Shown here: positions 8,370-17,307 of the stretch, one piece after another
Layout of the letters: every line of letters begins with the position of its first letter
How positions within the stretch are numbered: the stretch's first letter is position 1
NCBI GenBank assembly: GCA_965199135.1
Contig: OZ240685.1
Location: 310,001-374,000 of the forward strand
DNA length: 64,000 nucleotides
Source: EB88 sp965199135
GTDB lineage: Bacteria; Acidobacteriota; Terriglobia; Terriglobales; Acidobacteriaceae
Direction of reading: 5' to 3'
Position numbers and translations under genes: made by a program
The notes under the pieces: generated by a model
Database searches by the model: none
Seen by the model: only the letters and a program-made list of their open reading frames with translations
What the model was told of the DNA's origin: nothing

Positions 8370-9440
8370 CTACGATGGCGGCAGCTGAAGGATCCGGTCC
8401 GAGAGCTGCGCGATAAACCCTACGGCATCAATGGTCTTGCCGTACTCCACCCTGGTGGGTGCAATCACGGCCAACGTCCCGGAATGGTTTTCGCCCAGGC
8501 GCGTCGGTGCCGCAATCAGGACAAAGTTGCTCATCTCCGGCAGCTCGGGCAGATCCGCCTCCAGGCCGACCACTACCCGCACCGTCTGCTGATGCGCATC
8601 CACATACGCCCGGAGCAAGGTCACCAGGCGCTGCTTTTCCTCGAGCGCCGCGAGCATCTGCCGCAGCATGGTGCGGTCCATCTCGGAGGAGAGCAGGTTC
8701 CCGACGCCGCCGATGAAGATCGTATTGTCGCCGCCTGTGTTCTGCAGCGCGCCACCCTCGCAGAGTTCCTCGACGGAACGCAGGAGCTTCGCGTACGCGC
8801 TCTGCTCCACCGCCAGACGTGAGTCAAGCTCCGCACGGATCCGGTCAACCGACCAGCCACGGAAGTTCTCGTTCAGAAAGCGGGCGCTCGCGTCGAGTTC
8901 CACCGGGTCGATCTCGCGCGGAAGCTGCAGCACGCGGTCGAGCACGACGCCGGAGGTAGTGACGAGCACTGCGAGCACCCGGCCAGCACCCAGCCGCGAG
9001 AAGTGGATGTGCTCGAGCGCGTGACTCTGGCTGGCGGCGAGCAGGGCGATCCCCAGGCCGGAGGAAACCGAGGCCAGCACCTGCGACGTGCGTTCCAGAA
9101 ACTGCTGCGCCGAGGAGACCCCGATGAAGTTCTCTTCGATTTCTGCGCGGCGCTCGGTCGAAAGCTGGGCCCCGGGAGTGTTTGCCAGCTGCTCCACGTA
9201 AAAGCGAAATGCCAGCGGCGTCGGAATTCGCCCGGCGGAGCTATGCATCTTGTCGAGCAGTCCAGCATCGCCCAGGGTGGCCATGACGTTGCGGATCGTC
9301 GCCGCACTCATGCCGTCTTTATGCAGGAAGATCCGGGCAAGCGTCTGCGAGGCGACTGGCTCGCCGGTGACGATGTAGGCCTCGATGATCGCCATGAGTA
9401 CAAGGCGTTCCCGCGGACTGATGCGGAGCGAAGCATTCAT
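8370..9440 (-). CDS. hrcA: Heat-inducible transcription repressor HrcA
   Basis: Represses class I heat-shock genes by binding the CIRCE inverted repeat; its folding depends on GroEL. The 356 residues contain an N-terminal winged helix (ISPRERLVLMAIIEAYIVTG, then TIRNVMATLGDAGLL) and the C-terminal GAF-like domain of the family, ending in a conserved GPTRMEY-type element (here APTRVEYGKTI). It is the first gene of a three-gene heat-shock operon. No CIRCE element is visible in its upstream region. Confidence 0.96.
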   Translation of the reverse strand: MNASLRISPRERLVLMAIIEAYIVTGEPVASQTLARIFLHKDGMSAATIRNVMATLGDAGLLDKMHSSAGRIPTPLAFRFYVEQLANTPGAQLSTERRAEIEENFIGVSSAQQFLERTSQVLASVSSGLGIALLAASQSHALEHIHFSRLGAGRVLAVLVTTSGVVLDRVLQLPREIDPVELDASARFLNENFRGWSVDRIRAELDSRLAVEQSAYAKLLRSVEELCEGGALQNTGGDNTIFIGGVGNLLSSEMDRTMLRQMLAALEEKQRLVTLLRAYVDAHQQTVRVVVGLEADLPELPEMSNFVLIAAPTRLGENHSGTLAVIAPTRVEYGKTIDAVGFIAQLSDRILQLPPS

Positions 9441-9496
9441 AAGCTGCAGGGTCCCGGACTCTCTCCACGGGATACAACGCCGGGTACCAATGGATG

Positions 9497-9525
9497 ATTC
9501 TCTCTAGATGCCGCCCAGGGGTCAA
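9497..9525 (-). promoter_or_regulatory. Possible promoter of the hrcA operon
   Basis: On the minus strand TTGACC (9520-9525) is followed after 17 bases by GAGAAT (9497-9502), about 57 bases before the hrcA ATG. The -35 is good and the -10 weak (four of six). The CIRCE repeat (TTAGCACTC, 9 bases, GAGTGCTAA) is absent here. Confidence 0.35.
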
Positions 9526-9562
9526 GGATGCTGCGCGCTTTGACGCAACCAAAGTTTCCCGC

Positions 9563-10054
9563 TTACCGCCCCCTGGCTTCTAAGTTCGCATCCCGCACGC
9601 GTGGCAGACCCCAGCCTGCAACCAGGAGCAGCAGGATGTAGCCTGCCTGCATCGTCCACCGGACCGGCACGCCCGGCATGTGGAGACCATGGATCGTTTG
9701 CCCCGCGGCATAGATGTTGGCCGGGAAGATCGCGACCATATACGCCACCAGGGCGACCGACGCGGTTCGGCGAGTAGCCGGCACAAACAGGCCCAAGGCG
9801 CCAAGCAGCTCCGGAATGCCGGTAATCACGATCAGCGCGGCGGACTGCGGCAGCGGTGGGGGCAGGATGGAAGCGAAGATCCCCGGCCGCAGGAGGTGGA
9901 CCATGCCAGAGGCGACCAGTGGAGCGGCGGCCACGACTCGCGCCGTCAGGCCGGCTCCTGGTGAGAGCGGGCGGAAGCGGCGTGTCAGAAAAAACCCGGC
10001 AGCGACGGCCGAGAGACCCAGCAGCGGCACCACGTAACGCGCTTCAATCGTCAA
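9563..10054 (-). CDS. DoxX-like small integral membrane protein
   Basis: A 163-residue protein with four predicted membrane segments. It has the DoxX-family signature GIPELLGALGLFVPATRR after the second segment and ends soon after the fourth (AGYILLLLVAGWGLPRVR). The start is TTG at 10052-10054, preceded by GTGAGG at a spacing of eight. Longer frames reach back into the upstream gene and are unlikely. DoxX-like proteins are linked to redox and oxidative-stress functions, but no reaction can be assigned. The gene follows the exported protein gene by 28 bases, so the two are probably co-transcribed. Confidence 0.7.
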   Translation of the reverse strand: MTIEARYVVPLLGLSAVAAGFFLTRRFRPLSPGAGLTARVVAAAPLVASGMVHLLRPGIFASILPPPLPQSAALIVITGIPELLGALGLFVPATRRTASVALVAYMVAIFPANIYAAGQTIHGLHMPGVPVRWTMQAGYILLLLVAGWGLPRVRDANLEARGR

Positions 10055-10082
10055 TCGGAAAACCTCACGCGGAGAACGCCTG

Positions 10083-11381
10083 CTAGGGCAGCCTGGATGT
10101 GCTCGTCGCTGCAATGGGCCCAGGCGCGGGCACCGGTGGCAGGTCGTAGATCTCGATCGCTCCCTTGCGAAGCACGGCGAAGCGATTGCCATCGGGAGAC
10201 AGCGCGAAGTTCTCCCCGGCCGTGAGCACCGGGACCGCGTCGACCACGGCGTCCATCTTGCCGGTATGCACATCGAAGACGCCTACCGGCTGCCCAACAA
10301 TCGAGCTCTCGTCGATCGGATCGAGCTCGGACAGGCTGTGGTTGACCTCGATCGAGCCATAAGCAAAGCGGTTTCCCGCTCCGCTGTAGGCAAAGGTGCC
10401 CCAGGCGAAGCGTGACTGCCAGATCTGCTGCCAGAGCTTGTGGCCCTCGAGGTCAAAGGCGTCGATCTGCCCATCCGCCGAAAGAGGCAGGCAGCTTCGG
10501 GTCAGGAAGACATGCTCGCTGAGCGAGGCGACGGTGGGCTGGCAGGTGCTGGCTACGGAAGCAACAACATGCGGCTCCCCTTCAAATGGCTTCAGGATTA
10601 CGTTCCACTGCTTGCCCTTGCCCTGGTTGACTCCGAGGTAGCCGCCTTCGACCATCGGCAGCACCACGGCGTGCCCAAGTTCCCCGCCGCGCGTAGCCGT
10701 CTTCTTCTCCGTGTCAATCACCAGGATGCGGTAGCGCATTTCCTTGCTCGTGAACTTCGGTGCGTCGTCGCCGAGTGTGGGGGCCCCGGAGGGCCGGCCG
10801 TCTCCCTCCTCTTCGCTCTTGACCGGATGCGCGTACTGGGCGACGAGCGTGCCTGCGTCGGGCGAGAGTTGCACCGATGCGAGCGCACCCTCAGGGTGCA
10901 GGTACTCCTTGAGCACCAGCGTGCTGTCGCCCTCCAGGAGCGTGTTTCGCTGGCGAACAAGGAAGTGGCCGCCCTGCAACATCCAGAGGTAGCGTTCGCG
11001 GTCGTGCAGGCGCCACGTCCCTTCAGCGGTGACCTTGCCTTCCGGGACGCTGAGCACGACTGCCCGGATGGTCTGGTCCTGATCATCTTTCGGGTCCTCC
11101 GGCTCGCGGCGCATCAGCAGCGCCACATGGAAGGTGAAGAGAAGATGGGTGCTGTCGAGGAAATCGAGGGTTGCGGCCGGGACGCGATAGGGCATAAAGA
11201 ACCGGGACGGGGGCACAAAACCGAGAGACTCGACCGGAATGCGCGCGGTCGCCGCTGCAGGCACGTCCGTGGTCTTCGGCGTGGTTGCCGTGGCAGCTGT
11301 GGCCAGCAGAGCCGCGGCGACGACGCCCCCAAGCAGGCGGCGGCCGAGCTTTGCACCACGATCGAAATGGCGGGGCACCAT
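10083..11381 (-). CDS. Exported protein of unknown function, probably beta-propeller-like
   Basis: A 432-residue protein starting at the ATG at 11379-11381, just before an arginine-rich stretch and the hydrophobic segment LLGGVVAAALLATAATA, so it is exported or anchored. The body holds repeated strand-rich units typical of WD40/PQQ-like folds: VQLSPDAGTLVAQY, FDLEGHKLWQQIW, FALSPDGNRFAVLRKG, FDVHTGKMDAVV. I do not recognise a specific family; similar proteins are annotated as hypothetical in Acidobacteria. It precedes the DoxX-like gene and is divergent from the M13 peptidase. Confidence 0.6.
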   Translation of the reverse strand: MVPRHFDRGAKLGRRLLGGVVAAALLATAATATTPKTTDVPAAATARIPVESLGFVPPSRFFMPYRVPAATLDFLDSTHLLFTFHVALLMRREPEDPKDDQDQTIRAVVLSVPEGKVTAEGTWRLHDRERYLWMLQGGHFLVRQRNTLLEGDSTLVLKEYLHPEGALASVQLSPDAGTLVAQYAHPVKSEEEGDGRPSGAPTLGDDAPKFTSKEMRYRILVIDTEKKTATRGGELGHAVVLPMVEGGYLGVNQGKGKQWNVILKPFEGEPHVVASVASTCQPTVASLSEHVFLTRSCLPLSADGQIDAFDLEGHKLWQQIWQSRFAWGTFAYSGAGNRFAYGSIEVNHSLSELDPIDESSIVGQPVGVFDVHTGKMDAVVDAVPVLTAGENFALSPDGNRFAVLRKGAIEIYDLPPVPAPGPIAATSTSRLP

Positions 11382-11523
11382 GCCTGCTATTGTGCAACAG
11401 TGCGCGGCTAGGTGAACATTCTGCCGAGGGGCTGCCGATTGATGCAATCGATGGAAAGCAGAGGCCGCCTCCTGGTATCGCCCTGCCCTGCTTACTCTTT
11501 TCAGAACCGAGACCCCGACCGCG

Positions 11524-13680
11524 ATGAATCATCCTGCCTTTCCGCGAAGCGCCCCGCTGCAGCACCCCCGGCGTCGCTCCCGCGCAGCCCTGTCCCTCTC
11601 TCCGCTGCTGCTGCTGGGTGCCTGGATCGGCCCCGCAACACTGCTGGCCCAGTCAAGCGCCCCCGTGCCGGCGCTCGCCCCAAGCACCCCCGCGCTCCAT
11701 GCCTTTGATCCCGCGCTCCGCGACACGACGGTCGATCCCTGCACGGACTTTTACCAGTACAGCTGCGGCGGCTGGCTGAAGCAGAACCCGATCCCGGCGG
11801 ACCGCTCTGCTTACGGGCGCGACACCGAGGCCGAAGACACGGACGAGCGCGTGCTGCGCGCGATCCTGGAGAAGGCAGCTGCGGGTGGGCCGGACCGCAC
11901 CGCCAACGAACAGAAGATTGGCGACGCCTATGCCGCCTGCATGGACACCGAAGCGATCAATGCCGCAGGGGTTCGGCCGCTCTCGGCCGAGTTACAGCAG
12001 ATCGACGCGCTTACGAAGAAGACCGAACTGCCGGCGCTGCTGGCCAGCCTGCACCGTGAGGGCGTGACCGGCTTCTTCTCCTTCGGGTCGGAGCAGGATT
12101 ACCGCGACGCCACGCAGGAGATCGCTGCGGTCACACAGCCGCGGCTGGGGCTGCCGGAGAAGGGCTACTACGACCGCACCGACGCGAAGACCGCCGAGGT
12201 GCGGACGCAGTATGTCGCCCACCTGCGACGCAGCTTTATGTTGCTGGGTGAAGACGACAAACAGGCCTCACTCGATGCGAACACGGTTCTGCGGCTCGAG
12301 ACGGCGATGGCCGCCGCCTCTCTCTCGCAGGTCGAGATGCGCGACCCGACGCTGCTCTACCACCGGACGCCCCTGGTGCAGTTTGAGGCAAACTCGCCCG
12401 AGCTGCAGTTCTCGTCATACCTGAAGGATGTGGGCGCGGGGGACGTGCAGTCGCTCAACGTTGCCGAGCCGTTGTATTTTCTTTCGCTGCACGAGGTGCT
12501 TGAAAGCGCCAGTCTCGCGGACCTGAAGACGTACCTGCGCTGGAGCGTGCTGCGATCTATCCCGGGCACGGCCCTGCCGCAGCCACTCGACGATGAAAAC
12601 TTCGCATTCTATGGCAAGGTGCTCTCCGGCACGCCGCAGCAACAGCCACGATGGAAGCGTTGCGCGCAGGCGGTGGATCGCGAGGTTGGCGAGGCGCTCG
12701 GCGAAGTGTATGTGGCGCAGCGCTTCTCACCGGAGGACAAGGCGCGTACGGAGGAGCTGACGCGTGCGATCGAGTCCGCGGCGGATGCGGATATCGACAA
12801 GCTCGACTGGATGAGCCCTGCGACAAAGACCGAAGCGAAGCACAAGCTGCGCCTGGTCGCAAATAACATCGGCTATCCGGCAAAGTGGCGGGATTACTCG
12901 ACGCTCACGATCAGCAGGACGGATGCATTCGGGAACGCGGAGCGGGCTGCTGCGTTTGAGACCACGCGCGACACGCGCAAGATCGGCAAGCCGGTCGACC
13001 GCGGCGAGTGGGACATGACGCCGCCGACCGTGAATGCGTACTACAACCCGCAGATGAACAGCATCAACTTTCCCGCGGGCATTCTGCAGCCGCCCTACTT
13101 CGACCCGACCCAGGATGATGCGGTGAACTATGGCTCGGCGGGTGCCGTGATCGGACACGAGCTGACGCATGGCTTCGATGACGAAGGGCGGCAGTTCGAC
13201 GGGCAGGGCAACCTGCGCGACTGGTGGCGCAAGGACGATGCAAAGCAGTTCAACGATCGCGCTGCGTGCGTGGCGGATGAGTACAGCGGATTTGTCGCAG
13301 TGCATGACACGATTGGCGCCGATGTTCACGTCAATGGCAAGCTGACACTCGGTGAGGACCTCGCGGACTTAGCGGGACTGCGGCTGGCGTTTCTCGCCTA
13401 CCAGGCCAAGGCGAAGTCCGCGGGAGTCGACCTGAAGGCACCGGGCGATGCTGCCTACGGCGGGCTCACGCCGATGCAACAGTTCTTTACCGCCTACGGG
13501 CAGAGCTGGTGTGAGAGCACGCGGCCGGAGAGTGCGCGCCAGCGCGCCAACGTCGACCCGCATGCGCCGGAGAAGTATCGCGTAAATGGCGTGGTCGAGA
13601 ATATGCCGGCATTCGCCGAGGCCTTCGAGTGCAAGCCGGGAGCGGCAATGGTCGCAAGCAAGCGGTGCGTGATCTGGTAG
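11524..13680 (+). CDS. Exported M13-family zinc metallopeptidase (neprilysin/PepO-like)
   Basis: Zinc endopeptidase of the neprilysin family, acting on oligopeptides in the periplasm. The 718 residues have a signal peptide (hydrophobic stretch about 20-40, ending LLAQ). The M13 N-terminal domain starts DPCTDFYQYSCGGWL, and the zinc site is complete: H545-E546-x-x-H549 in GHELTHGFDDEG, with E611 in GEDLADLAG as third ligand. The usual ENxAD box reads EDLAD here. The C-terminus carries PHAPEKYRVNGVVENMP and the terminal CxxW-like CVIW. The gene is monocistronic and converges on the VWA-like gene. Confidence 0.95.
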   Translation: MNHPAFPRSAPLQHPRRRSRAALSLSPLLLLGAWIGPATLLAQSSAPVPALAPSTPALHAFDPALRDTTVDPCTDFYQYSCGGWLKQNPIPADRSAYGRDTEAEDTDERVLRAILEKAAAGGPDRTANEQKIGDAYAACMDTEAINAAGVRPLSAELQQIDALTKKTELPALLASLHREGVTGFFSFGSEQDYRDATQEIAAVTQPRLGLPEKGYYDRTDAKTAEVRTQYVAHLRRSFMLLGEDDKQASLDANTVLRLETAMAAASLSQVEMRDPTLLYHRTPLVQFEANSPELQFSSYLKDVGAGDVQSLNVAEPLYFLSLHEVLESASLADLKTYLRWSVLRSIPGTALPQPLDDENFAFYGKVLSGTPQQQPRWKRCAQAVDREVGEALGEVYVAQRFSPEDKARTEELTRAIESAADADIDKLDWMSPATKTEAKHKLRLVANNIGYPAKWRDYSTLTISRTDAFGNAERAAAFETTRDTRKIGKPVDRGEWDMTPPTVNAYYNPQMNSINFPAGILQPPYFDPTQDDAVNYGSAGAVIGHELTHGFDDEGRQFDGQGNLRDWWRKDDAKQFNDRAACVADEYSGFVAVHDTIGADVHVNGKLTLGEDLADLAGLRLAFLAYQAKAKSAGVDLKAPGDAAYGGLTPMQQFFTAYGQSWCESTRPESARQRANVDPHAPEKYRVNGVVENMPAFAEAFECKPGAAMVASKRCVIW

Positions 13681-13716
13681 CAGAAGCAAGATGCACCGTG
13701 TGTGGTGCGCTTGAGA

Positions 13717-13751
13717 AGCAGAAGCAGGGCTGCTCCTGCTCTGCTTCTGCT
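13717..13751. terminator. Perfect 11-bp inverted repeat between convergent genes
   Basis: AGCAGAAGCAG (13717-13727) pairs exactly with CTGCTTCTGCT (13741-13751) around a 13-base loop. It lies in the 178-base space between the convergent M13 peptidase and VWA-like genes and may terminate in both directions. There is no T-tract, so Rho-independent action is uncertain. Confidence 0.4.
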
Positions 13752-13780
13752 CTGCTCCTGCTCTGCTCCTGCTCTGCTCC
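13731..13780. repeat. Tandem repeat, 11-bp unit TGCTCCTGCTC, about 4.5 copies
   Basis: Units at 13731-13741, 13742-13752 (one change, TGCTTCTGCTC), 13753-13763, 13764-13774 and a partial copy at 13775-13780. The strand bias is extreme (CT-rich on plus). The array overlaps the right arm of the inverted repeat at 13717-13751. It is non-coding and lies between two convergent genes. Confidence 0.85.
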
Positions 13781-13858
13781 TTGAGCCTCGAGACATCGAA
13801 ATACAGCGTGCACTATCTGGAGAGACGTTGCCCGCAAACGTTTGCCACGCACAAGCAG

Positions 13859-15028
13859 TCAGGGCTGCGCGGGAGCATCCACAAAGTACGCGCTGCGCGC
13901 TTTCAGCTCCAGCCCGGGCCGGTCTTTCAGCCTGAGGTCGAGTGCATGCAAGCCAGGCGCGGGGTCCTGCGGGCGGAAGCTCAGGACGTAGTGGTTCGGC
14001 ACATCGTTGGCGATGGTGACGAGTTGTTTGCGCAGGGTCTTCGCATTCTTGAAGGAGAAGTACTCACCGCCGGTGAGTTGTGCGACCGACTCGGGCACGT
14101 TGCGCTTTATGCCGTCTTCTGCGGCCAGGAATGCTATCTTCGCGATGCGTATCGGTGGGAAGAGATCGCCTGCACAGTCGAGTGCCTGCACGCTGCGCCT
14201 GCCATGGGCGTCGGGATCCGCGCCGGGTTCACGGCTCATACAGCCGCCCTTCGCATAGGCCTGGTCGGAGTAGGGCGTTCCACCCGGACGGGGCACCTTG
14301 CTCACCTCGTGCCTGAGCGCCCCCTTCGCGCTTGAGAAAGCAAAGGTGTAGATCGCGGTGTTGGTGTTATCGACGGCGCGAAGCGCTTCGTCGAGCGTGG
14401 TTTCGCTACCGGAGTCGATGGTCTCGCTGAACAGGACGATGGCTCGCCGGTACGAGGGCGGCTCCTTGCGCAGCAGGTCGATGCTGTAGGTGAGCGCATC
14501 GAGGATGGCAGCTCCGTCATCGCCGCCCTGCAGCGCACCGACCGCTGCTGCGGCTAGGTCGGTGTCCGGCGTGAACGGCTGGGCCAGCGTCGGATGGCTG
14601 TCGAAGCTCACCACTGCGACGTGATGCGGAACCGCTCCGATGATTCCAGTGAGGACGCCGGAGAGGCCGCTGTAGTCACCCAGATGGGAGCGGCCGAGGC
14701 CGCCGGTTTCGACCACAATTGCAAGAGCCAGGGGCTGCGAGTCAGTGTCGTCTTCAAGCCGAAGCGGCTGCGCCACGCCGTTGTCAGTAAGGACAAAGTC
14801 GTTGCTGGTAAGCGAGAAAACCAGTTCTCCAGACCTGGTCTTGACCAGTGCAGGCACGAGCACCAGGTTCGAGCGAACCGTAAGTGTCGTCGGGGGTGAA
14901 GTTTCCTGCGCGTGGAGCCTCGCGGCACCAAGCCCGGGAACACTCGCCAGGGCAAGGATGGCCGTGAGCCTGCTCAGCAGGCAGGGGAGCCAAAGCACTC
15001 TCCCGGCTGTTCCTCCACGCCATTTCAT
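13859..15028 (-). CDS. Exported VWFA-related domain protein with degenerate MIDAS
   Basis: A 389-residue protein of the acidobacterial 'VWFA-related' type. The ATG at 15026-15028 was chosen because GAAAGG precedes it and a signal peptide follows (LLSRLTAILALASVPG, then LHAQE). A short strand-rich region (LTVRSNLVLVPALVKT) precedes the VWA-like domain. The metal-site motif, normally DxSxS, reads VVETGG here, so metal binding is doubtful. Later parts show TLDEALRAVDNTNTAIYTF and the C-terminal HYVLSFRPQDP typical of these proteins. The function is unknown; VWA domains usually mediate protein contacts. Confidence 0.75.
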   Translation of the reverse strand: MKWRGGTAGRVLWLPCLLSRLTAILALASVPGLGAARLHAQETSPPTTLTVRSNLVLVPALVKTRSGELVFSLTSNDFVLTDNGVAQPLRLEDDTDSQPLALAIVVETGGLGRSHLGDYSGLSGVLTGIIGAVPHHVAVVSFDSHPTLAQPFTPDTDLAAAAVGALQGGDDGAAILDALTYSIDLLRKEPPSYRRAIVLFSETIDSGSETTLDEALRAVDNTNTAIYTFAFSSAKGALRHEVSKVPRPGGTPYSDQAYAKGGCMSREPGADPDAHGRRSVQALDCAGDLFPPIRIAKIAFLAAEDGIKRNVPESVAQLTGGEYFSFKNAKTLRKQLVTIANDVPNHYVLSFRPQDPAPGLHALDLRLKDRPGLELKARSAYFVDAPAQP

Positions 15029-15142
15029 GAAGGGCCTTTCGATCGAGGCTGACCTTGCGCGAGAGTGTTTTGGAGTGCTGATGCGCAGCGACTGCCTCCG
15101 GTGCGGAGAGACTACCACGGTGCGGAGATCGCGGGACTGCGG

Positions 15143-15598
15143 CTAGTAACGGCGATAGGGCAGAAACTTTCCCGACAGGGTCAGCTTGACGCGGTCTCCC
15201 TTGGGATCAGCTTCGCGCTCAAGATCGACATGAAAGTCGATGGCACTCATGATGCCGTCGCCAAACTCTTCCTCGATGAGCGCTTTCCAGGTGGTGCCGT
15301 AGACCTGCAGCAGTTCATAGAAGCGGTAGATCAGAGGGTCCGTTGGTGGCAGCGACGCGAGCGAGCCGCGCATCGGCGGTCGTGTGAGGAGGTCGCGCTC
15401 CTCCGGGGTAAGGCTGAACAAGCCTGCGGCCTTGCTTGCTTCCTCGGGCGTGAGTGTCATCTGCCCAAGCAGTGCAGCCGCGATCAGGACGGGCGAGCCG
15501 GTGCTGATCTCTTCTGCAATCTGCTTCCAGGTCAATCCGCGCTCCGCCTTGACCTGCTCTACTTTTTCAGTGATTGCCGCGCGCGTCGCTGCTGTCAT
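15143..15598 (-). CDS. cynS: Cyanate hydratase (cyanase)
   Basis: Converts cyanate and bicarbonate to carbamate and CO2, releasing ammonia. The 151 residues match the family. The N-terminal helix-turn-helix-like domain includes AERGLTWKQIAEEI, and the catalytic domain contains YRFYELLQVYG. The catalytic triad is intact as R92, E95 and S118, offset by four from E. coli R96, E99 and S122. The start is the ATG at 15596-15598 with GGGGAG upstream; an in-frame extension to 15676 would run into the neighbouring promoter region. It is divergent from an EamA transporter; no carbonic anhydrase or cynR is adjacent. Confidence 0.95.
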   Translation of the reverse strand: MTAATRAAITEKVEQVKAERGLTWKQIAEEISTGSPVLIAAALLGQMTLTPEEASKAAGLFSLTPEERDLLTRPPMRGSLASLPPTDPLIYRFYELLQVYGTTWKALIEEEFGDGIMSAIDFHVDLEREADPKGDRVKLTLSGKFLPYRRY

Positions 15599-15661
15599 AC
15601 CTGCTCCCCTGTTCTTCAGAAATTCAACGTAGCATGAGCCGTCATGCGAGAGTAGAAGTTG

Positions 15662-16600
15662 ATGTCGACGATACAAACCCCGCCAGCCCTGGCAACGGCG
15701 CGAAGCTACACCGCGCTCGGATACCTGGCCTGTGCCGGCGCGGGCGCCCTGTGGAGCACCGGCTTTCTGTTCGGCAAGATCGCGCTCGGCTCCATGAACT
15801 CAAGCCACATGGTGCTCTATCGCTTCCTGTTTGCCTGCGTTGCGCTGCTGCCGATTGTGCGCTGGCCACGCTTCTCCGGAAAGGAGTGGGCGCAGCTGCT
15901 GACAGCGTCCCTGCTCGGCGTTCCAGTGCAGTTCCTGACGCAGTTTTACGGGCTTTCGCTGACAACGGTGTCGCATGCGGCTCTGATGGTCGGCACTATG
16001 CCGGGGATCCTTGCGCTGGGCGCCACGCTCTTTGCGGGCGAGCGGCTTCCCTGGGCAGGCTGGCTCGCGCTTGCTGGCTCAAGCGTGGGCGTGGGGCTGA
16101 TTGTGCTGAGCGGCAAGGGGAGTGGCAGCGCCGGGGGGCCAACGCTGCGCGGCGACCTGCTGATCCTTGTGTCGCTTGCGATCTCCCTGGGGTGGCTGTT
16201 ACTCAACAAGTCCCTGGTGCAGCGGCACTCGGCGCTGCAGGTGACAGCCTGGGGTCTGCTTACGGGCACGGCAATGCTCGCTGCCTGGGTGCTGCTGGTC
16301 GACGGGGCCCCACCGGTCCATGGCGTCAGTCGCGGCGCCTGGGGTTCCCTGCTTGCAAGCGGGGTGCTGTGCACTGCGACAACCAGCGTGCTCTGGAACT
16401 GGGGCATGCGCCATGTGCCTGCCTCACGGGCGGGGGTCTTTCTGAATATCGAGCCGGCACTTGGTTCGGCACTGGGAGTCTGGCTGCTTGGCGACCGGCT
16501 GGGTCCGCTGGCCTGGGCAGGCGGCGCACTCATTCTCGTCGCCGCCGTTGTGCTCACGAGCACCGGGCAGACCGAAACACCAGGAACTCTTCTCGAGTAG
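15662..16600 (+). CDS. EamA/DMT-family membrane transporter
   Basis: A 312-residue inner-membrane protein with about ten hydrophobic segments arranged as two EamA repeats, typical of drug/metabolite transporters (RhaT/YdcZ class). Visible features are ACAGAGALWSTGFLFGKIAL at the first repeat and TATTSVLWNWGMRHVPASRA plus EPALGSALGVWLLGDRLG in the second. The ATG at 15662 is preferred to the TTG just before it. It is divergent from cynS with 63 bases between them, which could hold a shared control region. The substrate is unknown. Confidence 0.85.
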   Translation: MSTIQTPPALATARSYTALGYLACAGAGALWSTGFLFGKIALGSMNSSHMVLYRFLFACVALLPIVRWPRFSGKEWAQLLTASLLGVPVQFLTQFYGLSLTTVSHAALMVGTMPGILALGATLFAGERLPWAGWLALAGSSVGVGLIVLSGKGSGSAGGPTLRGDLLILVSLAISLGWLLLNKSLVQRHSALQVTAWGLLTGTAMLAAWVLLVDGAPPVHGVSRGAWGSLLASGVLCTATTSVLWNWGMRHVPASRAGVFLNIEPALGSALGVWLLGDRLGPLAWAGGALILVAAVVLTSTGQTETPGTLLE

Positions 16601-16644
16601 CGCGACACACGTCCTTTGAAACGTACCTTTGATACCGTGAATCG

Positions 16645-17307
16645 ATGCGATCCCATCGATGGGCCGTAACGATCCTCCTCTGCGCTGCCGGCGGACTCGC
16701 CGCCATCTGGGCGTTCTGGCGCTCGGCGCCACAGACCAACACAACGCTCCAGCACTTCGATGTGATCCTTGTCCTCGGCACCCCTTCAGAACTTGATGGA
16801 AGCATCTCCGACGGGCAGCGCGAGCGCGTACTGGAGGGGATCCGCGAGTGGAAGCGTGGCAGGGCGCCGCGCCTGATTATGAGCGGTGGCGCCGCCCATA
16901 ACCAATGGGCCGAAGCACACACGATGGCCTTGTTTGCCGAGCAGCAAGGGGTGCCGGCTGAGGATGTTCTCGAAGAAGGCCGGTCGATGAACACCATCCA
17001 GAACGTCTACTACACGGACGAGATCATGCAGGCGCATGGCTGGCATTCCGCTGATGTTGTAAGCGAATGGAGCCATCTGCCCCGCGCCGCACTGATCCTG
17101 TCGCATCACCGGCTTCTATGGCGCACCGATGCTGCGCCGTGGCCCCGGAGCTTCAGCGCCTATGAGCGCGTTCGCCGGGAGTGGCGCGAGGCGGTGTACT
17201 ACGCGTACCTGCGGATTCACGGGCTGCCCCGCTCGCGCTTTGTGGATCACCCTCTCGACACCTCGGCTGCGCAGAATACCGCCCGGCTGCGCAGCTCACT
17301 GAAGTAA
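16645..17307 (+). CDS. YdcF/SanA-like DUF218 family protein
   Basis: A 220-residue protein with an N-terminal membrane anchor (AVTILLCAAGGLAAIWAFW) and one DUF218 domain: DVILVLGTPSEL, RLIMSGGAAHNQWAEA, EEGRSMNTIQNVYYT and a late LILSHHRLLWRT. Members of the family (SanA, ElyC, YdcF) affect the envelope and cell-wall precursor metabolism, but the reaction is not known. It follows the EamA gene by 44 bases. Confidence 0.8.
   Translation: MRSHRWAVTILLCAAGGLAAIWAFWRSAPQTNTTLQHFDVILVLGTPSELDGSISDGQRERVLEGIREWKRGRAPRLIMSGGAAHNQWAEAHTMALFAEQQGVPAEDVLEEGRSMNTIQNVYYTDEIMQAHGWHSADVVSEWSHLPRAALILSHHRLLWRTDAAPWPRSFSAYERVRREWREAVYYAYLRIHGLPRSRFVDHPLDTSAAQNTARLRSSLK

Noticed and set aside
13731..13780. 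The 11-bp array as a CRISPR
   Set aside because: No spacers, unit too short, no cas genes.
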